Position numbers and translations under genes: made by a program
NCBI RefSeq assembly: GCF_001942305.1
Contig: NZ_MKKE01000016.1
Span: 1-64,000 of the forward strand
From: Saccharomonospora sp. CUA-673
Lineage (GTDB): Bacteria; Actinomycetota; Actinomycetes; Mycobacteriales; Pseudonocardiaceae
Reading direction: 5' to 3'
DNA length: 64,000 nucleotides
Notes under the pieces: model-generated
What the model was told of the DNA's origin: nothing
Seen by the model: only the letters and a program-made list of their open reading frames with translations
Databases searched by the model: none
In this document: in pieces, positions 18,469-29,794 of the stretch
Position numbering within the stretch: position 1 is the stretch's first letter
Layout of the letters: each line of letters begins with the position of its first letter

Positions 18469-19293
18469 TCATGAACCCAGCGCCCGCCCGAGCGCCTGGA
18501 TCACCGGGGTGAGGCGCCGCAGCAACGCGCCGTCGGTGGTGGCGCACTCGGTCAGTCCGGCGCCGACGACGTGCTGGTCGGCGAGCGCGTCGATGCCGGC
18601 CACGAGCTGGTCGACGGTCAGCCCGCCGGGTTCGCGGTAGTGCCCGCCGGGCCATTCCTCGGGGTCGAGCACGTCGACGTCGACGTGGAGATACACGGGC
18701 CCGCCGGTCTCCGCGCCGACGGCCTCGCGCACCGCGGCCGGGTCGGCGGGCGGCGGGACGTGCCGCAGGAGACCGGCGTCGACGGCACGGCGTTCGTCGG
18801 GGTCGAAGGCGCGGGTCCCGATGAGCACGGCGTGGCCGGGTTCCAGCGCCGGGCTCGCCGCGAGGTCGGCGTCGCCCTCACCGAGCAGGGCTCGCAGCAC
18901 CATGCCGTGGAACGCGCCGGACGGCGATCCCGCGGCGGTGTTGCTGTCGGCGTGCGCGTCGAACCAGGCGGTCACCAGCCGGTGTCCGTGCTGTGCGCGG
19001 GCGAAGCCGATCGGGACGAGATCGGCCCCGCAGTCACCGCCGATGGTCAGCACGGGCCCGCCGGGGCCGAGGAGCGACAGTGCGGTGTCCCGCCAGGACA
19101 CCAGCGCCGCGCGGTGCGCGATGCCGTCCACTGTGGGCGATGCGGCGGCCGGGACGTCCGGATGCTCGACGGCGACGTCCAACACCTCGCCCGCCAGGCC
19201 CGCGAGGGCGCGGCATCCCGCGGGCAGCACGTCGGACGCGCCGTCCCAGGTCGCCCCTTGCCACTGCGGGAACGCGACGATCCGCACGCTCAC
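18469..19293 (-). CDS. Arginase/ureohydrolase-family protein
   Basis: A 274-residue protein of the Mn-dependent ureohydrolase fold. Metal-binding motifs: GGDCG at about 85-89, where arginases and agmatinases have GGDHS, DAHADSN at 112-118, and DVDVLDP at 205-211. The first Mn-ligand His is thus replaced by Cys, which I cannot judge functionally; substrate is unknown. GTG 19293 overlaps the stop of the AraC-type gene by four bases (GTGA), so the two are probably one transcript; GTG 19287 is an alternative start with better Shine-Dalgarno spacing. Confidence 0.82.
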   Translation of the reverse strand: MSVRIVAFPQWQGATWDGASDVLPAGCRALAGLAGEVLDVAVEHPDVPAAASPTVDGIAHRAALVSWRDTALSLLGPGGPVLTIGGDCGADLVPIGFARAQHGHRLVTAWFDAHADSNTAAGSPSGAFHGMVLRALLGEGDADLAASPALEPGHAVLIGTRAFDPDERRAVDAGLLRHVPPPADPAAVREAVGAETGGPVYLHVDVDVLDPEEWPGGHYREPGGLTVDQLVAGIDALADQHVVGAGLTECATTDGALLRRLTPVIQALGRALGS

Positions 19294-20274
19294 CCTCCTC
19301 CTCCGGCGACGAGCCGGTGCTCGCGCGGCGAGATGCCGCGGTGTCGTTTGAACGCGGCACTGAACGCGAACGCGTTGGCATAACCCACTTTCCTGGCGAT
19401 GACATCGGCCGTGTCGCCGGTGTTGCGCAGCAGGTCGGCCGCGACCGTCATGCGCCAGTCGGCGAGGTAGGCCATCGGCGGGGTGCCCACCAGGTCGGTG
19501 AACCGTCGCGCGAACGCGGCCCTGCTGACCCCGCACCGCGCGGCGAGGTTCGACACCGTCCACTGTGCACCGGGCTCGTCGTGCACGAGCCGCAGCGCCT
19601 GGCCGACCACCGCGTCGCTCTGCGCCCGGAACCAGCCGGGCGCGGCGCCGCGTTGGGCGTCCATCCAGGTCCGCACGGTCTCGACGAGGGCCAGGTCGAG
19701 CAGCCGGTCGAGCACGACCTGCCGGCCGGGACGGTCGACGTCGAGTTCGGTGATCAGCAGGTCCAGCACCGGCGATCCGAGGTCGACGGCCGGGACGCAT
19801 GCGATGCCGGGCAGCGCCGCCAGCAGCCGCGCCCCGACGTCCCCGGTGACCTGGTAGGTGCCGCTGACGATGACAGAACCGCCCGCCGACTCCCGTTCCC
19901 GCGAACCGGCGAGGAATTCCTCGGTGATGTCGGTGCCGTCCATTGTGGTCAGCCGGTTGCCGGGGCCGACGACCACCGACGCGAGGTGTCGATCTCGTCG
20001 GCGACGACGTACGGACCGGCCCCGGTCACGACCGCGACCGTGCCCTCGTCGAGCCGCACCGGGTCCGCACCACCCGACTCATCGGTGCCGGGCTCACCGT
20101 CGCCGCTCCCGACCTCGCCGGTCGCACGATCCAGGCGTGCCGACGCACCGTTGTCACGAGCGCGAGCCGGGCGCCGTCGGCGATCCGCAGCGCCCACGGC
20201 GGTTCGAGCACGGTGCGGCAGAACGCCGCCGACCGCGCCCGCACTCCCGCGAGGAGATCCGCCAACGCATCCAC
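19290..20274 (-). CDS. AraC-family regulator with cupin-type sensor domain, frame interrupted twice
   Basis: The C-terminal DNA-binding domain is intact: WTVSNLAARCGVSRAAFARRF and VIARKVGYANAFAFSAAFKR, two AraC helix-turn-helix units. The N-terminal part (VDALADLLAGVRARSAAFCR, LEPPWALRIADG) belongs to the AraC_binding_2/cupin_6 sensor. Two added G residues, near 20124 and near 19982 (minus strand), link the three frames as AWIVATGEVGSG and EIDTSASVVVGPGNRL and give 328 aa. It is translationally coupled to the downstream ureohydrolase and probably regulates it or the divergent reductase gene at 20404. Start GTG 20274 is tentative. Confidence 0.8.
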
Positions 20275-20403
20275 ACCGCCAGCGTAGGCGATCCGATATG
20301 CCTGCGAGCGATTCACGCATGGATCGTCTCGGCCCCGCGGGCGACTCTGGAGACAGCCACTCGAGACAACGATTCGAGACGTCCCAGAGATCGGAGACCT
20401 GCC

Positions 20404-21263
20404 ATGTACGCCATCACCGGAGCGACCGGACACGTCGGCGGCGCCGCCGCCCGCGCCCTGCAGGCGCAGCACCTGCCCGTCCGCCGGGTCGTCCGCAACC
20501 CCGTGAACGCCGGACCCACCGGCGCGGTCGCCGACCTCACCGACCGCGCCGCGCTGACGACGGCGCTGCGCGGCTGCGACGGCGCGTTCGTCCTGCTGCC
20601 GACCCTGCCGAGCGGTTCCGACGCCGACCACCGCCGGATGGCCGACACCATCGCCGGCGCGTGGCAGGCAGCGGCGTCCCGCACGTCGTCGCCCTGTCGT
20701 CGTGGGGAGCCCAGCACGCCGAGGGCACCGGCCCGATCCGCTGGCTGCACCACCTGGAAGGCGCCCTCGGCGAGACCGGGGTGCGGGTGACGTCCGTACG
20801 GTCGCCGCATTTCCAGGAGAAGGTCGAGACGACCATGGCGGCCTCCACCGGCGCCGGGATCCACCCGGTGTTCGCCCCGTCGGCCGACGTCGACACCACG
20901 ATGGTCGCGACCCGCGACATCGGCGCCGTCGTCGCCGACGCGCTCACCAATCCGGCAGGCGCAGCAGGATCCTCGGGGGCGAGCGAGATCGTCCACCTCG
21001 ACGGGCCGCGCTACACCGAACGCGAGGTCGCCCGGCGGCTCGGCCTGCGCCTGGGCCGGGAACTCGAGGTCGTCGTCCTCCCCCGCAAGACGTGGGAACC
21101 GACGTTCGTCGACGCCGGCCTGCCCCCGCTGCTCGCCGCGGAGCTGGCGGCACTGCACGAGGCGGAGGCCCGCGGACTGCTCGAGCCCGCGGGCGACCGC
21201 CGACATGTGTGCACCACCGACCTCGACGAGACGTTGGCCGAGATCACCGCCGCGCTCGTCTGA
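20404..21263 (+). CDS. NmrA-type NAD(P)-binding oxidoreductase, frame interrupted
   Basis: An atypical short-chain dehydrogenase: the Rossmann motif is MYAITGATGHVGGAAARAL at the very start, followed by DGAFVLLPTLPSG. The second half (VPHVVALSSWGAQHAEGTG, RWLHHLEGALGETGVRVTSV) is in another frame. One added G near 20668 joins them as WQAAGVPHVVALSSW and gives 286 aa. Members reduce quinones or act as redox-sensing proteins; the substrate here is unknown. It is divergent from the AraC-type regulator (about 130 bp), a typical regulator-target arrangement, and convergent with pyc. Confidence 0.83.
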
Positions 21264-21278
21264 GGCCGGAGGAGGCGA

Positions 21279-24200
21279 CTACTCCAGGACGATCAGCAGA
21301 TCGCCGCCCTCGACCTGCTGGACGGAGTTGATGGCGCGCCGCCGCACCGTGCCGCCGGTCGCGCGGTGATGGCGGCCTCCATCTTCATCGCCTCGATCGT
21401 CGCGACGGTGTCGCCCGCGGCGATCTCGTCGCCCTCGCCGACCTGCAGCGTGACCACGCCGGCGAACGGTGCCGCGACGTGGTTCGGGTCGTTCTTGTCG
21501 GCCTTCTCGGCGGCCGGCACGTCGGTGGCGACCGACCGGTCCCGCACGGGGATCGGGCGCATCTGGCCGTTCAATGTGGACATCACGGTGCGCATACCTC
21601 GTTCGTCGGCCTCGCCGACGGCCTCGAGCGCGATGAACAACCGCACCCCGGGCTCGAGGTCCACGGTGTACTCCTCACCGGGACGCAGACCGTAGAAGAA
21701 GTCCTTGCTCCGCAACACGCTCGTGTCGCCGTAGGACTCCCGGTGCGCCTCGAACTCGGCCGTCGGGCCGGCGAACAGCAGCCGGTTCAGGCTCGCGCGC
21801 CGGTCCTTCGTCAGCGCCTCGCGGTCCTCTTCGGACAGCGTGACCTCACCGCGCGCCTCACCGCGGCCCTCGAGCGCCTTGGTGCGGAACGGCTCGGGCC
21901 ATCCGCCGGGCGGGTCGCCGAGCTCGCCGCGCAGGAAGCCGATGACCGAGTCGGGGATGTCGAACTTGCCGGGCTCGGCCTCGAACTCGGCCGGTTCGAC
22001 CCCGGCGCCGACCAGGTGCAGGGCGAGGTCGCCCACGACCTTCGACGACGGCGTGACCTTGACGATGTGGCCGAGCATCCGGTCGGCCGCGGCGTACATG
22101 GCCTCGACCTCCTCGAACCGGTCGCCCAGTCCGAGCGCCTTGGCCTGCGTGCGCAGGTTGGACAGCTGACCGCCGGGGATCTCGTGGTCGTAGACCCGGC
22201 CCGTCGGCGAGGCCAGGCCCGCCTCGAACGGGGCGTAGATCTTGCGCACCGTCTCCCAGTACGGCTCGAGGTCGCCGACCGCGCGCAGGTCCAGCCCGGT
22301 GGGCCGGTCGGAGTGGTCGGTGGCGGCCACGATCGCCGACAGCGACGGCTGCGAGGTCGTGCCCGCCATCGAGGCGACCGCACCGTCGACCGCGTCGGCG
22401 CCGGCGCGGATGGCCGCGAGGTACGTGGCCAGCTGCCCGCCCGCCGTGTCGTGCGTGTGGATGTGCACGGGCAGGTCGAACTCGCGCCGCAGCGCGGTCA
22501 CGAGCCGCTCGGCCGCGGGCGCGCGCAGCAGACCGGCCATGTCCTTGATGGCCAGCACGTGCGCACCGGCGTCGACGATCTGCTCGGCCAGCCGCAGGTA
22601 GTAGTCCAATGTGTACAGCTGCTCGCCGGGATCGGACAGATCCGACGTGTAGCACAGCGCCACCTCGGCGACCGACTTCCCGGTCGCGCGCACGGCCTCG
22701 ATCGCGGGCCGCATCTGCGAGACGTCGTTGAGGGCGTCGAAGATGCGGAAGATGTCGATGCCGGTCTCCGTGGCCTCCTCGACGAACGCGTCGGTGACCT
22801 CGGTCGGGTACGGCGTGTAGCCGACCGTGTTGCGCCCGCGCAGCAGCATCTGCAGGCAGACGTTGGGCATCGCCTCGCGCAGCAGCGCGAGGCGCTCCCA
22901 CGGGTCCTCGGCCAGGAACCGCAGGGCGACGTCGTAGGTCGCGCCGCCCCAGCACTCCACCGACAGCAACTGCGGCAGGGTGTGCGCGACCGCGGGGGCG
23001 ATCGCCGTCAGGTCCTTCGTGCGCACGCGCGTGGCCAGCAGCGACTGGTGGGCGTCGCGGAAGGTCGTGTCTGTGACGCCGACGGTGCCCGACGTGCGCA
23101 TCCACCGCGCGAAGCCCTCGGGGCCGAGCTCGTCGAGCTTCTGCTTCGACCCGGCCGCCGGCGCGCCGTCGGGCACCGCGGGGATCTTCTCCTCGGGGTC
23201 GATCAGCGTGGGCCGCGGACCGTGCGGCTTGTTCACCGTGACGTCGGCCAGATAGGTCAGCAGCCGCGTGCCGCGGTCGGCCGAGTGGCGCGCGGTCAGC
23301 AGATGCGGGCGCTGCTCGATGAACGCGGTCGTCACGTTGCCCGACTGGAAGTCCTGGTCGTCCAGCACCGCCTGCAGGAACGGGATGTTCGTCGCGACCC
23401 CGCGGATGCGGAACTCGGCGAGCGCGCGCCGCGCGCGGCCGACGGCCGTCTCGAACGTCCGTCCACGGCAGGTGAGCTTGACGAGCATCGAGTCGAAGTG
23501 GGCGCTGATCTCCGTGCCGGAGAACGCGGTGCCGCCGTCGAGCCGGATACCCGACCCGCCGGGCGAGCGGTAGGCGCTGATCATGCCCGTGTCCGGGCGG
23601 AACCCGTTGGCCGGGTCCTCGGTGGTGATCCGGCACTGCATCGCCGCGCCGCGCAGGTAGATCGCGTCCTGCGCCAGGCCGAGGTCCGGCAGGCTCGCGC
23701 CGGCGGCGATCCGCAGCTGCGACTGCACCAGGTCTACGTCGGTGACCTCCTCGGTCACCGTGTGCTCGACCTGGATCCGCGGGTTCATCTCGATGAAGAC
23801 GTGGTTGCCGTTGCGGTCGACGAGGAACTCGACGGTGCCCGCGTTGCGGTAGCCCATCTGCCGGGCCAACTTCACCGCGTCGGCGCAGATCCGCTCCCGC
23901 AGCTGCGAATCCAGGTTGGGCGCGGGGGCCAGCTCGACGACCTTCTGGTGCCGGCGCTGCACCGAGCAGTCGCGCTCGTAGAGATGGATGACGTTGCCCT
24001 GACCGTCGGCCAGCACCTGCACCTCGATGTGCCGGGGCTCGACGACCGCCTGCTCGAGGAACACGGTCGCGTCGCCGAACGCCGACTCCGCCTCCCGCGA
24101 GGCCGCCTCGATGGCCTCGCGCAGGTGGGGCGGGTCCTCAACGCGCCGCATACCGCGGCCGCCGCCGCCCGCGACGGCCTTCACGAACACGGGGAACGTC

Positions 24201-24652
24201 AGGTTCTCGGCCGCGGCGACGAGCTCGTCGACATCGGCCGACGGCGCCGACGAACCCAGCACGGGCACGCCCGCCTCACGGGCCGCCGCGACGGCGCGCG
24301 CCTTGTTGCCGGTGAGCTCCAGCGTCTCGGCGTCGGGGCCGACGAACGTGATGCCGGCCTCCTCGCAGGCGCGCGCGAGGTCGGGGTTCTCGGACAGGAA
24401 GCCGTAACCGGGGTAGACCGCGTCGGCACCCGCGCGCTGCGCCGCGCGGACGATCTCGTCCACCGACAGGTACGCACGCACCGGGTGGCCCGGCTGGCCG
24501 ATCTCGTACGCCTCGTCGGCCTTCAGCCGGTGCAGCGAGTTGCGGTCTTCGCGCGGGAACACCGCCACGGTGCCTGCGCCCAGTTCGTAGGCTGCGCGGA
24601 ACGCGCGGATGGCGATCTCGCCGCGGTTGGCGACGAGCACTTTCCGGAACAT
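21279..24652 (-). CDS. pyc: Pyruvate carboxylase, frame interrupted near the C-terminus
   Basis: Biotin-dependent conversion of pyruvate to oxaloacetate. The order is biotin carboxylase (MFRKVLVANRGEIAIRAFRA; FVKAVAGGGGRGMR; FIEMNPRIQVEHTVTEE), carboxyltransferase (TDTTFRDAHQSLLATRVR; ECWGGATYDVALRFL) and biotinyl domain with the lysine motif EAMKMEAAI. After EAMKMEAAITA the frame shifts; one added C near 21361 gives TAPTGGTVRRRAINSVQQVE and the stop TAG at 21279, for 1124 aa, the normal size. An upstream in-frame extension to 24811 lacks support. The end is 15 bp from the convergent reductase gene. Confidence 0.93.
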
Positions 24653-24761
24653 TCCCGGTCCTTCCGTCCTCGGATCGGTCGGGACGCACGTTACCCGCTC
24701 CCGCCTCCTGGGAACACCTGCCCACATCCCGGAACGCCCGCTGGGCGGTTCGCCCGAAGGG

Positions 24762-26921
24762 TCAGGATTTCTCGAGGTATTCGGCTCGGTCGGCGTCGAC
24801 GACGTCGGCAACCATGCGGGCCAGGCCCGGACTGTGCGCCAGGTCGGGGTCGGCGTCGACGACGCGCTGGGCGACGCCGCGTGCCTGCGCGATCACGTCC
24901 TCGTCGTCGAGCAGCGACAACATCTTCAACGCCGACTTCGTGCCGGACTGCGCCGCGCCGAGGATGTCGCCCTCGCGGCGCAGTTCGAGGTCGAGCTTCG
25001 ACAGTTCGAACCCGTCGAGCGTGGAGGCGACCGAGTCGAGCCGCTGCCGCGTCGTCGTGCCCTCGGGGATCTCCGTCACGAGCAGGCACAGCCCCGCCGC
25101 GGAACCACGACCCACGCGGCCGCGCAGCTGGTGCAGCTGGCTCACGCCGAACCGCTCGGCGTCCATGATCACCATCGTCGTCGCGTTCGGCACGTTCACG
25201 CCGACCTCGACGACGGTCGTGGCGACCAGCACGTCCACCTCGCCCGCACTGAAGGCCCGCATGACGCCGTCCTTCTCGTCGGCGGGTTGTTTGCCGTGCA
25301 GCACGCCGATCCGCAGCCCGTGCAGCGGGCCCTCCTCGAGCATCGGCGCGATGTCGAGCACCGCGAGCGGCGGCCTGCGGCCCCCGGTGTCGGCCGGCGG
25401 CTCGTCCCCCACCCGCGGGCACACGACGTAGGCCTGCCGCCCGTTGCCGACCTCCTCGATGATCCGTTTCCACGCCCGGTCCAGCCAGTTCGGCTTCTCG
25501 GCGACGGGCACGACCGTGGTCGAGATCGGCGACCGTCCCGACGGCAGTTGCCGCAACGCCGAGGTCTCCAGGTCGCCGTAGACGGTCATCGCCACGGTGC
25601 GCGGGATGGGCGTCGCGGTCATGACCAGCACGTGCGGGCTGGTGCCCTCGGCGCCGCGGGTGCGCAGCGCGTCGCGTTGTTCGACGCCGAACCGGTGCTG
25701 CTCGTCGACGACCGCCAGGGCCAGGTCGGCGAACGTCACGTGGTCCTGGATCAGCACGTGGGTGCCGACGACGATGCCCGCCTCCCCGCTCGCGGCCTCC
25801 AGCAACGCCTTCTTGCGTTCCTTGGCGCCCATCGACCCGGTCAGGAGCGTGACCTTGGTGGCGTGTTCGGCGGCGCCGAGCTCGCCCGCCGTGCCCAGGT
25901 CGCCGAGCAGCTCGCGCAGCGACCGGGCGTGCTGGGCCGCCAGCACCTCCGTCGGCGCGAGCATCGCGGCCTGCCGGCCGGCGTCGATGACCTGCAGCAT
26001 CGCCCGCAGCGCCACGATCGTCTTGCCGCTGCCGACCTCGCCCTGCAGCAGTCGGTTCATCGGGTGCTCGACCGACAGGTCGGCGGCGATCGTCTCGCCG
26101 ACCTCCCGCTGCCCCTCGGTGAGCTCGAACGGCAGGCGTGCGTCGAACGCCGCCGTGATCCCGCCGTCGACGCGGGGGCAGGCCCGCGCGGGTTCGCTCA
26201 CCTCGTTGCGGCGGCGCTGCGCGAAGATCAACTGGATGGACAGCGCCTCGTCCCACTTGAGCCGCTGTTTCGCCGTGGTGAGCCGCTCCCAGCTCTCCGG
26301 AAGGTGCACCTGGCGCAGCGCGGTGTCCAGATCGGTCAGCCCGAGCTCGGCGCACAGCACCTCGGGAACCGGGTCCTCGACGGTGTCGAGCGTGTCGAGC
26401 ACCTGCCGCACCGCACGGGCGATCTTCCACGACTCGACGCCCGCCGCGGCCGGATACACCGGGATGATCTGGTTGGCGAATCCGTCCACCGTGGACGGAT
26501 CGTCGTCGTCCTGCTCGAACAGCTCGTATTCCGGGTTGGACAGTTGCAGTTCGCTGCGGAACTGCGACACCTTGCCCGCGAACAGGCCCTTCCTGCCCGC
26601 GCGCAGGTGCTGCTCACGCCAGCCGACGTTGCCAAAGAACGCGCACGTCAGCCGGCGTTTGCCGTCGCTGAGGTGGATGGTGAGGATGCTGCCCTTGCGG
26701 GCCCGCATCGGCCGCCGTTCGACCCGTTCGATCTTCGCCATCACCGTGGCGTGCTCGCCGATCTCGAGCCCGCCGATGTCGGTGAGCTCACCGCGGCGCT
26801 GGTACCGGCGCGGGTAGTGCCGCAGCAGCTCGGCGACCGTCCGCAGGTTCAGCGACGATTCGAGCGCCTTGGCCATCTTGGCGCCCAGCACCACGGAGAG
26901 CTTGTCGCCCGTCGTCGTCAT
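24762..26921 (-). CDS. recG: ATP-dependent DNA helicase RecG
   Basis: Branch-migrating helicase that reverses stalled replication forks. The 719-residue protein has the N-terminal wedge/OB domain ([17 protein letters not shown]), Walker [17 protein letters not shown], the Walker B box [33 protein letters not shown] and [17 protein letters not shown], all in family order. Start ATG at 26921. The gene lies downstream of the DhaL/FakA-like gene on the same strand (41 bp), an arrangement shared with mycobacteria. Confidence 0.96.
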   Translation of the reverse strand: MTTTGDKLSVVLGAKMAKALESSLNLRTVAELLRHYPRRYQRRGELTDIGGLEIGEHATVMAKIERVERRPMRARKGSILTIHLSDGKRRLTCAFFGNVGWREQHLRAGRKGLFAGKVSQFRSELQLSNPEYELFEQDDDDPSTVDGFANQIIPVYPAAAGVESWKIARAVRQVLDTLDTVEDPVPEVLCAELGLTDLDTALRQVHLPESWERLTTAKQRLKWDEALSIQLIFAQRRRNEVSEPARACPRVDGGITAAFDARLPFELTEGQREVGETIAADLSVEHPMNRLLQGEVGSGKTIVALRAMLQVIDAGRQAAMLAPTEVLAAQHARSLRELLGDLGTAGELGAAEHATKVTLLTGSMGAKERKKALLEAASGEAGIVVGTHVLIQDHVTFADLALAVVDEQHRFGVEQRDALRTRGAEGTSPHVLVMTATPIPRTVAMTVYGDLETSALRQLPSGRSPISTTVVPVAEKPNWLDRAWKRIIEEVGNGRQAYVVCPRVGDEPPADTGGRRPPLAVLDIAPMLEEGPLHGLRIGVLHGKQPADEKDGVMRAFSAGEVDVLVATTVVEVGVNVPNATTMVIMDAERFGVSQLHQLRGRVGRGSAAGLCLLVTEIPEGTTTRQRLDSVASTLDGFELSKLDLELRREGDILGAAQSGTKSALKMLSLLDDEDVIAQARGVAQRVVDADPDLAHSPGLARMVADVVDADRAEYLEKS

Positions 26922-26962
26922 GTCACCGCCACCATCCCGGTCTCACCGCCGCCTTCTCGGTC

Positions 26963-28593
26963 TCACTCCACGCCCATCAGCAGCACCGCATCCGCCTGCC
27001 CACCGTAGTAGCACACCAGTTCGACCTCCGGATGTGCGGCACGCAGATGCTCGGTCAGGATCTCCTCGATCCGGTCGGGCGCGTCGACGCCGGTCAGCAC
27101 CGTGACGAGTTCCCCGCCGACCGCGAGCATCCGCGTCAGCACCTCGAGCGCGGTCTCCACGATGCGGTCCGGCGCGCCGATCCGCACGACCTCCCCGTCG
27201 ACCAGCCCCAGCACGTCGCCCGCGTGCGCGTGCCCGACCCACGTGATCGCGTCCTCGCCGGCGATCACGATGTCGCCGCGCCGGGTGGCCGCGGCGGCCT
27301 CGGCCATGGCCACCACGTCGGCGCCTGCGCGGCGCTCCGGGTCGTGCACCGCGAGCGCGGCCAACGTCTGCACGGGCGAGGCGCACGGCACGACGACCAC
27401 GTCGCGGTCGGCGAGCACCGGATGGTTGGCCGCGCGCTCGGCGACCGCGGTCAGGTCGACCTCGCCCGGCACGACCGTGACGTGGCCCGCCGCGGTCTCG
27501 CCGACGAGCCCGAGGAGCTGTTCGACGCTCGGATCGTCGTCGGCGGCCAGCACGGGCAGTCCCTCCCCGGCGACCAGGTCGACGACGCCCCGCCCCCGCA
27601 GGACGACGACCACCGCCCGATCGCCCGCCGCGCCCTCGGGCGGGGCGGGGGTCATGAGCGGTTCGACGCGCACCCGGTGCGGACGCCCGTGCCGCAGGCC
27701 CGCCTCGAGCGCGGCACCGATGTCGCCGCAGTGCACGTGGACGGCGTGGTTGCCGTCGCCGTCGCCCGCGACGGTCACCGAATCACCCAGCTCGGCCAGG
27801 TCCCTGCGCAGCTGCAGCAGCGCCGATTCCTCGGCGTCGGCGGGCAGATCGGACAGCAGGTACATGACCTCCCACGCCTGCGGCGCCGGCACCACGGACG
27901 GCACCGTGACCGCGTGTTCCGGCGCGGCCTCCCCCGCCACGACCGCGGCGAGCGCGTCGAACACCGCCACGAGGCCCCGGCCGCCCGCGTCGACGACCCC
28001 TGCGGCGGCGAGCGCGGCCAGTTGACGCGGCGTCTCGGCCAGCGCCTCGGCCGCCGTGCGCGCGGCGGTGCGGGCGACGTCGTCCAGCGTGCCCACTTCT
28101 CCGTCGCGGGAAGAGCCGGTCGCGCTGCCGTGGCTGCCGTCGCTGTTGCCGTCGTTGTTGCTGGTGACGGCGGTTCCGACCGCGTGCAGCACGCTGAGCA
28201 TCGTCCCGGCGACGGGCCGGGCGACGGCGCCGGTGGCGAGCTCGTCGGCCCGCCGGAGAGCGGAGGCCAGCGCCGGGCCGTCCAGCCGAGCGGCGTCGCC
28301 GGCGGCATCGGCGAGGCCCCGCAGGAACTGCGACAGGATCACCCCGGAGTTGCCGCGCGCCGCCGCGACGGCCCCGCTCGCCAGCACCCGCAGCGCCTGT
28401 CCCGCGGTGGTGACGTCGCGACGCTCCGTGAGTGCGATGTTCGCCGCGGCGATCGTGTGGAGCAGGTTCGAACCGGTGTCGGAGTCGGCGACCGGGTAGA
28501 CGTTGATGCCGTCGATCTCGGTGCGCAGTTCCTCGAGGCTGCGCACGCAGCGCCCGCCCACGCTCGCACGGCTGCCGCGTCCCAGTGCTGCAC
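26963..28593 (-). CDS. DhaL/DAK2-domain protein, FakA (YloV)-like, frame interrupted
   Basis: The N-terminal DhaL-type ATP-binding domain carries [16 protein letters not shown], where FakA proteins have the phosphate/Mg-binding PDGDTGTN pattern, followed by [15 protein letters not shown] and [14 protein letters not shown]. The C-terminal half resembles the YloV/FakA C-terminal domain. FakA phosphorylates fatty acids bound to FakB in Firmicutes; in actinobacteria the role is less clear. The first 13 residues ([14 protein letters not shown]) are in another frame; one added C near 28556 gives [13 protein letters not shown] and 543 aa. Start GTG 28593 has GGAGGG upstream. It is divergent from rpmB. 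Confidence 0.83.
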
Positions 28594-28741
28594 CGCGTAC
28601 CCTCCAGCCGGGAACTCGTCGGATCGAAGGCGAGCGTATCGACCCGGATTCAGGTGCGGAGAACGCACCGGCTACCCTGGTCGAGTTGCCCGGCATTCCC
28701 GGGCGGATTGTGTTTACCTACTTTCTCGAGGAGTGTTCGAC

Positions 28742-28933
28742 GTGGCTGCCGTGTGCGACGTCTGTGGCAAGGGGCCGGGCTTCGGCAAGTCGGTCTCGCA
28801 CTCTCACCGGAAGACGAACCGCCGGTGGAACCCGAACATCCAGACCGTGCACGCGAAGCTCGGGCTTTCCCAGAAGAAGCGTATGAACGTGTGCACGTCC
28901 TGCCTGAAGGCGGGCAAGGTCGTTCGGGGCTGA
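28742..28933 (+). CDS. rpmB: 50S ribosomal protein L28
   Basis: A 63-residue bL28 protein: [20 protein letters not shown] at the start, [10 protein letters not shown] in the middle, and [15 protein letters not shown] at the end. The CxxC pairs (CDVC and CTSC) make this the zinc-binding paralogue. GTG start at 28742 with GAGGAG twelve bases upstream. It is followed by a strong hairpin terminator and then a 21-bp-period repeat array. Confidence 0.96.
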   Translation: MAAVCDVCGKGPGFGKSVSHSHRKTNRRWNPNIQTVHAKLGLSQKKRMNVCTSCLKAGKVVRG

Positions 28934-28954
28934 CGCCTCAGAACCACAGTTTTC

Positions 28955-28989
28955 GAGGGCCCCGGGGATCACAGATCCCCGGGGCCCTC
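28955..28989 (+). terminator. Hairpin terminator after rpmB
   Basis: A perfect 16-bp stem (GAGGGCCCCGGGGATC at 28955-28970 with its complement at 28974-28989) and a three-base loop ACA, 22 bases after the rpmB stop. There is no long T run, which is common for actinobacterial terminators. Being symmetrical, it may also stop transcripts coming from ung on the other strand. Confidence 0.85.
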
Positions 28990-28995
28990 TCCGTG

Positions 28996-29079
28996 CGCCG
29001 TGTCAGCACCCCACGACGCCGTGTCAGCATCCTGCGACGCCGTGTCAGCACTTCACGTCGCCGTGTTGGCACCCCACGA
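28996..29079 (+). repeat. Array A: four tandem units of exactly 21 bp
   Basis: Units start at 28996, 29017, 29038 and 29059. Each is CGCCGTGTCAGC plus nine variable bases (ACCCCACGA, ATCCTGCGA, ACTTCACGT). The fourth unit has TTGGC in place of TCAGC (CGCCGTGTTGGC then ACCCCACGA). It lies between the rpmB terminator and the stop codon of ung (convergent genes), ending 12 bp from ung. Two further arrays with the same unit and the same variant last unit are at 36125-36187 and 36894-36977. Confidence 0.92.
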
Positions 29080-29091
29080 CGACGGCGTGGG

Positions 29092-29772
29092 TTACGGGAG
29101 GCGCCAGTCGATCGGTGCGGAACCCTGCGCCTGGAGGAGTTCGTTGGCGCGGCTGAACGGCCGTGAGCCGAAGAAGCCGTTGTGGGCCGACAGCGGGCTC
29201 GGGTGCACCGACTCGATGCACCGGTCGGCGCCGATCAGCGGCTTGAGCTTGCGGGCGTTGCTGCCCCACAGGATCGCGACGAGGGGCTGGTCACGTGCGG
29301 CGAGCGCGCGGATCGCCTGTTCGGTGACGTCCTCCCAGCCCTTGCCCTGGTGGGAGTTCGGCTTGCCCGGCTGCACCGTCAGCGACCTGTTCAGCAGCAG
29401 CACACCCTGCCGGGTCCACGGCGTCAGATCGCCGTTGGACGGCATCGGATGGCCGAGGTCGTCGACGTACTCCTTGTAGATGTTGACCAGGCTCTTCGGC
29501 AGTGGCCGGACGTCGGGCGCCACGGCGAAGCACAGGCCGATCGCGTGCCCCGGCGTCGGGTACGGGTCCTGGCCCACGATCAACACCCGCACGTCGGCCA
29601 GCGGCTGCTGGAACGCCCGCAGGATGTGCTCGCCCGCGGGCAGGTAGGTCCGCCCCGCGCCGATCTCGGCACGCAGGAACTCGCCCATGGCGCCGATCTT
29701 GTCCGCGACGGGTTCGAGTGCCTGGGCCCAGCCCGCGTCGACGACGTCGGTGAGTGCTCGCGCTGAAGTCAC
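29092..29772 (-). CDS. ung: Uracil-DNA glycosylase (family 1)
   Basis: Removes uracil from DNA. The 226-residue protein has the water-activating motif [18 protein letters not shown] (Asp in GQDPY), [22 protein letters not shown], and the DNA-intercalation loop [19 protein letters not shown]. Start GTG at 29772. It is preceded on the same strand by the gamma-carbonic-anhydrase-like gene (22 bp) and is convergent with rpmB. Confidence 0.96.
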   Translation of the reverse strand: MTSARALTDVVDAGWAQALEPVADKIGAMGEFLRAEIGAGRTYLPAGEHILRAFQQPLADVRVLIVGQDPYPTPGHAIGLCFAVAPDVRPLPKSLVNIYKEYVDDLGHPMPSNGDLTPWTRQGVLLLNRSLTVQPGKPNSHQGKGWEDVTEQAIRALAARDQPLVAILWGSNARKLKPLIGADRCIESVHPSPLSAHNGFFGSRPFSRANELLQAQGSAPIDWRLP

Positions 29773-29794
29773 AGTCCGGGACCTTATCGACCCG

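Noticed and set aside
21479..25168. Long open frame (over 1200 codons) on the plus strand opposite pyc
   Set aside because: It is antisense to a clearly assigned pyruvate carboxylase gene and is Arg/Gly/Asp-rich as expected from GC-rich shadow frames; no family features.
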